Assembly (NCBI GenBank): GCA_034440635.1
Contig: JAOTON010000940.1
Location: 1,126,001-1,190,000, forward strand
DNA: 64,000 nt
Reading direction: 5' to 3'
From: Lepas anatifera
Taxonomy: Eukaryota > Arthropoda > Thecostraca > Lepadidae
Numbering within the stretch: position 1 is the stretch's first letter; each line of letters starts with the position of its first letter. Of the stretch, positions 57,000 to 64,000 are shown in pieces. The translations under genes were made by a program, and so were the position numbers. Below the pieces are notes generated by a model that was not told the DNA's origin, ran no database searches, and worked only from the letters and a program-made list of their open reading frames with translations.

Positions 57000-59900
57000 G
57001 CAGTTGGCGTGCATCAAAGAGCAACTGGCAACGTTATAGCGCCATATAAAACGAGATTATATGTCAATTTCACCCGTCATGAAGGTCAAAGTCACATTTC
57101 AAGGCCATACCAGCATTCCCGTTGCATGCGCCACGCGCCCGCGGACGGCTGCGTTGCTGCGGCGCTCCCGTCCCATCTGCTCTACCCCCGTTTTTAACCT
57201 TATCCAGTGATTGGAAGTTTATGTTAGTGGTGATTGAGTCCTGGTTGAGTGATTGCGGGTGATTGTGACTGAGTGACTCAGTGGGTGATTCCGTGGATGT
57301 GACTCAGCGGCCTAGTACCTCGACCTTACTGGATCAGCTTACGGGCCCGTGCAAGCGTTTTCGACGAGGATGGAAACGTTTCGCCCCGCCGTGAACCGTG
57401 AGGCACTGAGACTGTTTGTTCTCTTGGCTACTGTTAAATTCTTTTTCGCTGTGATCACCCCGGTGCTCCACTCTCACCTGCGCTGCGCTGCTCCGCGTGA
57501 CCTTGAACTCTCCGCGTCCCGCTTTGGCCGTGACCTTGAGCCGGGCCGGGTCAGGTACGGCCGCCAACCAGCCGCAGCGGTTCAGTCAGCTGAGCCCGGT
57601 GACCCGCCACCGGGGGGAGGGGAGGAGGCGCCGCGCCGGACGCGGTACCCGGGGCGGCCGAGGCACACGCAAGCGAGGGAGCAGAGGCGGCGTCAGGTGG
57701 GGACCTCGGGGCGGCACTGGGACTTCTCTTCGTATCGGCGCTCTCAATATACAGTCCCTCAAGCCTTCCACGCTGCTTCTTTCTCACGATCTGCGAGTTT
57801 TCGATTACGATGTTTTTGGTATATGCGAGACCTGGCTCCGCCTCCACACGCCCCGGAGTATGTTCCTGCTGCCCGGTTACGCCGTCCACTCGCAAGCCGA
57901 GGCCGGATGACAGCGGATACGGAGGTGTCGCCCTCGCGGTCAGAGAAGGTATGACTGCGAAACTGCTGAAGACAGGCGTCAGAAAACCAGCTAGCAGTCT
58001 ACTGGAAAGTCTCTGGGTTTCAGTGAAACCAGACTCGAAACGGCAGATCGTCTTCTGCATTCTTTATCGTCCACCGCGTCATGGTGATGCTGCGTTGCGT
58101 GCTGATTTTGACCATTTAGAACTTGAGTATCAGGATGTTGTTTTGGCCTGCCCGTCCGCAAAAATCGTGATTTTTGGTGACATAAATTGTGATGTTTTGA
58201 AGCCCCCAGATGACAGGGCAAAGCGTTATCTTATGGGATTTTTGGAGGATAATACTCTGCACCAATGTATCAACATGCCTACTTATCGCCCTGCAGGATC
58301 GTGTCTGGATATTATCTTAGTCAATAATCCTGGTCTAGTCACTCGTTTTGGCACAAAGTTTTGTCATTATAGTCCACACTCATTCACTCGTGCCCTGCTT
58401 ACCGTGTCGCGGTGCCGTCCAAAACCTACTTTTGTACAAACCCGCTGTCTGCGTCGCATTGATCCCACTGTCTTCAATCTGGATTTATTAGGTATTGATT
58501 GGTCTGATGTTTTTACTCTTAACAGTCTTGCTGAAAAGTGGAATGTATTTCTTCAGAATTTAGTAACAGTTCTTGACCGCCATGCTCCGATCAGGACTAT
58601 TCGTATCCGCAACGCGAGTGCACCTGTTGTATCAGGGACAACCATCGATTTGATGGCTCGCCGCAGGGCGGCGCTAGCAATCGGCGGCCACCGTTCGGAT
58701 GAGTATGGCGATTTGAATCGACAAGTGAAGGCAGCGATGCGACGCGACATGCGCGACGATGTGCATAGGCGATTGCAGGAGAGGGTCGGAGGGGCATTTG
58801 GAGGTGTGTCGACAGGGTGATTGGTAGCAAGAAGGGTGGAGCTAGGCTTATACCGGACGCAACAGCCGATGACTTGAATCGCTTTTTTGTCGGCGTCGGC
58901 CCGCGGGTGGCGGCCGAGGTAGCCGCTATGGGAGCAGTCCCATCAGTTGCGTGTCGGCTGCCGCGCGTGGGCGCCTGCGCATTCACCCTGCGTCTCATCA
59001 CCTTGGACGAGCTTCAGTCCATCGTTTTTAGAAGAGGCTCGTCCACCTCCAGTGCCAGTGACGGCATTAGCATGCACATCGTCTGCCTTGTCTTCGAGTC
59101 CCTGGGCCTGCCACTTCTCCACTTGATCAACAGCTCCCTCCTAACCAACGAAATCCCAGTTTCCTGGAAACATGCCCTGGTTCATCCCATCTTTAAATCC
59201 GGAGATTCCTCTGATCCCTCCAGTTTCCGCCCTATTAATATCGTCCCTTCCATCACTAAAATCCTAGAGCGTGCTGTTCATCAGCAGCTCTACGCCTACC
59301 TTTCTGACAATCACCTCCTATCCTCCAGCCAGCACGGATTTCGCCCCCGTCACTCGTGCGAAAGCGCGCTGATATCCATCACCGACAGCATCCTGACAGC
59401 CAATGATCGTGGAGAGGTGTCCCTCCTCTGTCTCCTCGATTTGAGTAAGTGCTTTGATGTGATTGACCACTCTCGCCTGATCAAAAAACTCCAGGCTCAT
59501 GGAATTGATACCTCATGGTTTTCGGCATACTTTCGGCACCACACCCAGAGTGTTAGTCTTCCGGCTGACAATCTGGGTGTTTCTAAAGTCTCTTCCTGTC
59601 TCCCAAACAACATGGGAATTTTTCAAGGTTCATGTCTCGGCCCTTTGCTCTACAGCATCTTTGCTAACGACCTTAGCCTGTACGCTGAGGATGCGGTCGT
59701 AGTACAGTACGCGGACGATACCCAAATCCTTGTCAGCGGCAAAAAATCACATTTCCGATCTCTCATTAATCGCATGGAAAAGGCATTAGCTTCATTAGAT
59801 ATTTGGTTCAGGGGTAACGGGCTTAAAGTAAACGCTGACAAGACCCAACTTATTTTGCTAGGAAGTGCTCCCAACATTCGACACATTGGCGATTTCTCTG

Positions 59901-60734
59901 TAAAATTTCGCGGTCTAGATTTAGTTCCTTCTATGAATGTAAAAAATCTCGGGCTCACCTTCGACCGCACCCTCAGCTGGAACTCTCACATTTCTCTTCT
60001 CACTCGTCAGTGCTACGGAATTTTGAGTGGTCTATCACATCTGAGACACTGCTTGCCTCCCGGAATCATCTCGCCGATAGTCAGCTCGCTGGTGATCTCT
60101 CGGGTCCGTTACTGTATCACCGTGTTTGGCAATGGTACTCAAATCAACAACATTCGACTCCAAAAATCATTAACTATGCTGCTAAAGTGATTTTCGGCCG
60201 CAAAAAGTTTGATCATGTTTCAGGCCTGTTACGTGACCTCCGCTGGCTGTCGGCGGGTGAGCTGGAGAGGTACCACACACTTGCAGTTGTACACAAGGCA
60301 GTGTGTCTCGGGGAGCCAGAGGAGCTGGCCCGGGGATTCGTACAGGTCGGCTCTGTTCGGGAGCGCAATACCAGGCAGAACTATAATATTTGCGTTCCCC
60401 GCTCACGAACCAGCATGGGGCAGCGCAGGTTCTGCTCACGGGGTGCCTCCTACTACAACGAGCTACCTGTGGAGATGAGGAGGTTACCAGTACCTGTTTT
60501 CTGTTCTGCACTCCAGGACCATATAATCACAGAGCGGGATTGAGGCGCGCTGAGTGACTTGTGTTGTTGAGAATGTTGAGTATTTTATGCATAACTGTAT
60601 TTTAGCTGGATTTTTATTGTTTTAATAGCGTGTGTATGTGCTTCCATTTTACCACCCCTTTACTGACGTGGAGTCGTAATAGCCATGCGGATTTGTGGAT
60701 GACTCTGAATAAAGTCTTTGTCTTTGTCTTTGTC
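57000..60734 (+). mobile_element. CR1/L2-like LINE copy with (TCTTTG)n tail
   Basis: Contains the ORF2 pseudogene, then about 170 bases of 3' UTR with an AATAAA-like word (gaataaag) and a tail of three TCTTTG repeats at 60715-60734. A short tandem repeat tail in place of poly(A) is typical of CR1/L2-type LINEs. The 5' boundary is uncertain; I put it near 57000 because sequence there changes from the preceding element. No TSD found. Confidence 0.65.
57497..60543 (+). pseudogene. LINE ORF2: AP endonuclease and reverse transcriptase, frameshifted
   Basis: Endonuclease part: LRIGALNIQSL and ICETWL (57720-57850), YRPP and IFGDINCDVL (58070-58200), SCLDIILVN (58300); the usual SDH near the end is degenerate. 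RT part: FRPINIVPSITKILER (59229), GFRPRHSCESAL, LLDLSKCFDVIDH, GIFQGSCLGPLL, the catalytic VQYADDTQ (59700-59725), LKVNADKTQ and NLGLTF. C-terminus to 60543. The reading changes frame three times: near 57900, near 58800, and at an A run near 60163. So it is dead but recent enough to read through. Motif style points to the CR1/L2-type LINE group. No ORF1 is seen upstream. Confidence 0.85.
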
Positions 60735-60769
60735 CCAAAGTCATTGGTCCGGTGCTTCCGGTCGCATGG

Positions 60770-61291
60770 CGTTACTCAGTATGACGTATATTATGCTACG
60801 ACGTCATAGTTAAGAGGACTCAATGTAAAGGTCAAGGTCACAGGTCAAATTAAAATGTCGTAGGTAAAGGTCAATGCTCATTTCCCGTCCAACGGTTTCT
60901 ATGGTGCTAGTCATTGTGTAAATAAGGGCAATATCTTAGGTCAATGGCCTTAAATGACCTTAAACCCAAAAGTTAGGTTTACAATTCTTAGGGCGTTCTC
61001 ACTATGACCTTGCTCTGTTTTTAGTGCATTCTGGACTTCTTTGAGCTTAATCACGGCATTTCCGGATGAATACCCAGCACGACTTATACTTGACCTTTAT
61101 GACCTCGTTTGAACTTGACGATACTGACCTAGGCCAATTAAGATCAGTCACAAAATAGATTTCAATAGTTCCCACCCAGTCCCCAACCGAAGTTTTTCTA
61201 AGCCTCCTAGTTTCCGAGAACTCAGGGGGCTTCCCAGTCCACCCCTCCAGTGCCCGTAAGTGTCGGACGCCTCTCCAGTGCGGGTGTTAAG
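60770..61291. repeat. AGGTCA-rich repeat, probable diverged relative of the TTAA MITE
   Basis: Many AGGTCA/TGACCT words (for example ggtcaaggtcacaggtca near 60832) and an end gtgcgggtgttaa near 61280 that resembles the ends at 12900 and 24820. Confidence 0.4.
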
Positions 61292-62879
61292 GAATGTGAC
61301 ATTGATTACAATTTATTGTTTTTAATACATCCTTACCCTCATTGCCGACCAATTCCACCATTGACACCTTTTTCGTTACCACAGAGACGTTTGATAGGTG
61401 CAGCGACCTCGGGCCGCGCTGGCGCACGAACCTCACAAAAGTGGGGATCGGGACATTTGGGAGCTCAGATCTCGCTTTCTGTTAGAGTCTCCATTTTTTT
61501 ATTACTGAATCTTATAGAGAAAAGTATAAAGAGTAATGTGAGCCTCAAAAAGTTTAAAATAATTCATAGTAAAATAGGTTTTATAGATTTTGAAAAATTG
61601 AAGAATGTATAATAAATTTACAATTTAATTTCTTTAATTATATTTTTAATGAGCTTGAATTCGTAATTCGTCCTTAAGATACCCAGATCAAGTTTTTATG
61701 GCATTTGTAGAAGCATACATATAATATTTCGTCTTTAAAAAAGACATGCAAGTGGGTATGGTCAAAATGCCTGAGTCTATAATTTTCACACCATAAGTCA
61801 GGGAGAAAAAGAATACGAATATCGTCATCAGCTCCATCAATAGCCCCCCTGACATAAAATACACCGAAATTTGCGGCATGAGGGTGTTATAGACTTGTTG
61901 ATTTGTCGTGGAATGCCCCAACTATACACTTTCATAGGCGTGAACATATACTGCAATTTAAGGGGATTTCAAATTTCAAGCACGTGAAGCATATTTCAGC
62001 TTACTAAGCGCAATGCATTAGACGACCATATTACGTATGCACTGTTTTCCGGGACAACAGACGGAAACTGCATCCGTCAGCGAATCAAGGAAGCAATATT
62101 ATTCAGATCCCCCGTGCTTGGCATGGGTGGATACAAATTAGGCAAGATAAAAAGTATGAATAGCTCAAAAACATATAAAGGTTTCTTAGACATTGTATCT
62201 CGCCCCACCATCATTTCTCACATCCGTCTCAGGTGATTATTCGACGTTATACAATTTATCTCGGTATTAAAGATTAAATATGATATAACACGACTTCAGG
62301 CCATGAAAACCTCATTTAATTTCAATTTTCCACATGTTTCACATATATCCGCATATCAAATCTATTCTCTGCAAATACGCAGTGGTTTTATGAAAATTAC
62401 GGAAAAGGCTAGGAGTTGCGGAGAACCCTAAATTAAAATGAAAAAATATATTTATAGTCACATACTGCTTCTTCCGAAAAAAATTGGATCTTTAAATGTA
62501 GTTTAGAGGAAGACAAGTTGATTCCAGCTTCCATTATTAAAATCGGACCGGTACGTTTCGAGACCTTAGGGGGGAATCCACCCCTGGAAGAAATAGGGGT
62601 AGCAAGGACCCTGACAGTAATAGGGTTCAAGTTCCTCTCTTGTAAGGAAAACCCCAAAGACGACGTTTCAGAATTAATTTGAATTCATACAATAAACAAA
62701 AATATGCTATCATATGAAGTGGCATGGCCGTGGTCAATAAAAAACAGACTTACTTATCAAATACAAAAAGGCATTATTTCATTTCCAAGAAGAAAACAAG
62801 CCCGTTTGCAAAACCTAACCCAAATATTTCTGTTTCACATGCGATACAAAGAAGCACATCCCTCTTGGTCCCTTCGAAC
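61292..62879. other. Intron interior, no gene recognised
   Basis: AT-rich. 61850-61915 resembles, inverted, the words at 40085-40150. No exon or element ends found. Confidence 0.45.
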
Positions 62880-63036
62880 CTTGGTGTGTTTCTCCCAGGA
62901 TCCCAGCTGTTCAGTGGAGGTGATGACATCCCAGGTGAGTCGTGGACAGAACTCGGTCTCCTCCGGGTCCGGGTCCCCCGGACTTGAGAACCCCGGCTGT
63001 TCGTCACTCTCCGAGTCACTGCTGACGTCACCAGGG
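62880..63036 (-). CDS. ZGPAT: ZGPAT-like protein, exon before the G-patch
   Basis: The exon encodes an acidic Ser/Asp/Glu stretch (SSDSESDEQPGF, DPDPEETEF) and ends GSWEKHTK. The W-E-x-H-T-(K/R) motif directly precedes the G-patch in ZGPAT, and here HTK joins in phase 0 to GVGSRLM of the exon at 36637, over 26 kb away. The donor is AAG|GTTCGA at 62879, a weak but valid GT. The acceptor is probably ctgtcgcag (exon start 63036); gtcagcag (start 63018) is an alternative. Upstream exons with the CCCH finger and Tudor-like domain are not in the window. The acceptor lies inside or beside a minisatellite. Confidence 0.75.
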
Positions 63037-63440
63037 CTGCGACAGATGCACCAATCACACACCGCAGCCGAAGCGAGCCCACCAATCACAAACCGGCCGC
63101 GGCGGGCCCACCAATCAAATACCAGTGCAGTGGCAGACCGACCAATCACACACCGGCCCTACAGGAAATCAAGAAATCGAACAGACCATGCAACAGACCC
63201 ACTAATCCACACACCAAAACCACCAATCTCACAGCATCATCCGCGGCAGATACACCAATCACACATCAGATCCGCCGGACATCCACCAATCACATAGGAG
63301 ATCCGCGGCAGATCCAACAAGCACACATCAGATCCGCAGCAGAACCACAAATCGCATAGCAGGTCCGCACCAGAATCACCAATCACATAACATATCAGCG
63401 GGACATCCACCAATGATCCGCGGGAGATCCATCAGTCCAA
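63037..63440. repeat. Minisatellite abutting the ZGPAT exon acceptor
   Basis: Degenerate units of roughly 31-40 bases around cagatccaccaatcacacat. On the minus strand this is tgtgattggtggatctgccgcgg, and the bases just before the exon acceptor (tgtgattggtgcatctgtcgcag) are a member of the array. Confidence 0.75.
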
Positions 63441-63860
63441 CAGTACAGCCGAAAACAATAAGCTGAGTTCACGCTCGCACAGCCCGGTAGTGCATAATAA
63501 CCGTACAATTCGTCGCTACCTTACTAAAAGAAATAGATAACATCCCACTCAAAGGCCAAAACTCAGAGTTTGTCCCCATCCTGCCATTCCCCTGTCTCCC
63601 TAATAATCCCAGGACGTTAGCGTCACTATTTTTTAAATCGCTCCAAGCACACACCCCAGTGTGTGCTTGGAGCGTAGACCCACACCCTGGGGTGGTACTG
63701 TGCGCAGAGAAACACTCATCAGACACCCTGAAATGTGGAGTGACACCCATCAGACACCCATCAGACAAATCCTTATTCTTCCTAGTGTGAAGTGAGAATA
63801 AGAATTGTGGAAAAATCGCATAAGCTCATTCACAGCAGCTTCCTAGTGCAGCATAACACA
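63441..63860. other. Unassigned between two arrays
   Basis: Contains caagcacacaccccagtgtgtgcttgg, an inverted repeat near 63645-63672. No exon recognised. Confidence 0.4.
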
Positions 63861-64000
63861 CATCAGACATCCTGGGGTGGTACCAGCTGCTGTAGAGAGG
63901 CACCCATCAGTCACACCAGGGTGGTACCAGCTGCTGTAGAGGGGCACCCATCAGTCACACTGGGGTGGTACCAGCTGCTGTAGAGGGGCACCCATCAGAC
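63861..64000. repeat. 44-bp tandem array, runs off the window
   Basis: Three copies of a unit with ggtggtaccagctgctgtag spaced about 44 bases apart; the array continues beyond the right edge. Confidence 0.85.

Noticed and set aside
57349..57954. 201-codon plus-strand frame at the start of the LINE
   Set aside because: It overlaps the endonuclease N-terminus in a different frame; the frame from 57497 carries the real motifs.

Overview
This window is animal nuclear DNA. It has spliced exons with GT/AG borders, tRNA-derived SINEs, LINE and Penelope-like retrotransposon remnants, and many short DNA transposons. The species cannot be fixed from sequence alone; an aquatic invertebrate is the most natural guess. 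Most open frames here are chance frames inside repeats.

The one host gene I can support lies on the minus strand. Four phase-compatible exons (63036-62880, 36637-36517, 36113-35928, 31078-30792) encode the C-terminal half of a ZGPAT-like protein: acidic linker, G-patch, basic helix and C-terminal coiled coil. The CCCH and Tudor half would lie beyond base 64000. The first intron in view is about 26 kb. Minisatellites abut the 3' splice sites of the first two exons, and the one before the G-patch exon is built from copies of that splice acceptor plus the first 21 exon bases.

The main novelty is a pair of very large hAT-like elements, 16026-27900 and 44584-56135, each about 11.5-12 kb. They share terminal inverted repeats (TIRs) of the form CAnnGGCGTAGGAAC and are flanked by 8-bp target-site duplications (TSDs; 7/8 and 8/8 matching). 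Their interiors are G/C-rich minisatellite with no visible transposase. Each carries a second hAT-like family (TIR CAGTGGCGTAGCCA), also full of minisatellite. In the right-hand copy an extra 5.3-kb member sits between perfect 8-bp TSDs, and the left-hand copy keeps the empty site. Comparing the two giants also defines, with empty sites, an ORF1-only LINE (20020-23376), a TTAA-target MITE (23994-24832) and two smaller 8-bp-TSD elements (25913-27086, 55568-55934).

Layout: 1-540 broken dispersed ORF; 0.6-16 kb SINEs, MITEs and a Penelope remnant; 16.0-27.9 kb giant element 1; 28.0-28.8 kb second TTAA MITE; 28.8-30.8 kb unassigned sequence downstream of ZGPAT; 30.8-36.6 kb three ZGPAT exons with their introns; 36.6-39.3 kb splice-site-derived minisatellite; 41.2-41.9 kb exact 136-bp array of GCGCATGCGC palindromes; 42.2-43.8 kb GGATCC MITEs and a 50-bp array seeded by a MITE end; 44.6-56.1 kb giant element 2; 57-60.7 kb decayed LINE with endonuclease and reverse transcriptase; 62.9-63.0 kb ZGPAT exon; 63.0-64.0 kb tandem arrays running off the window.
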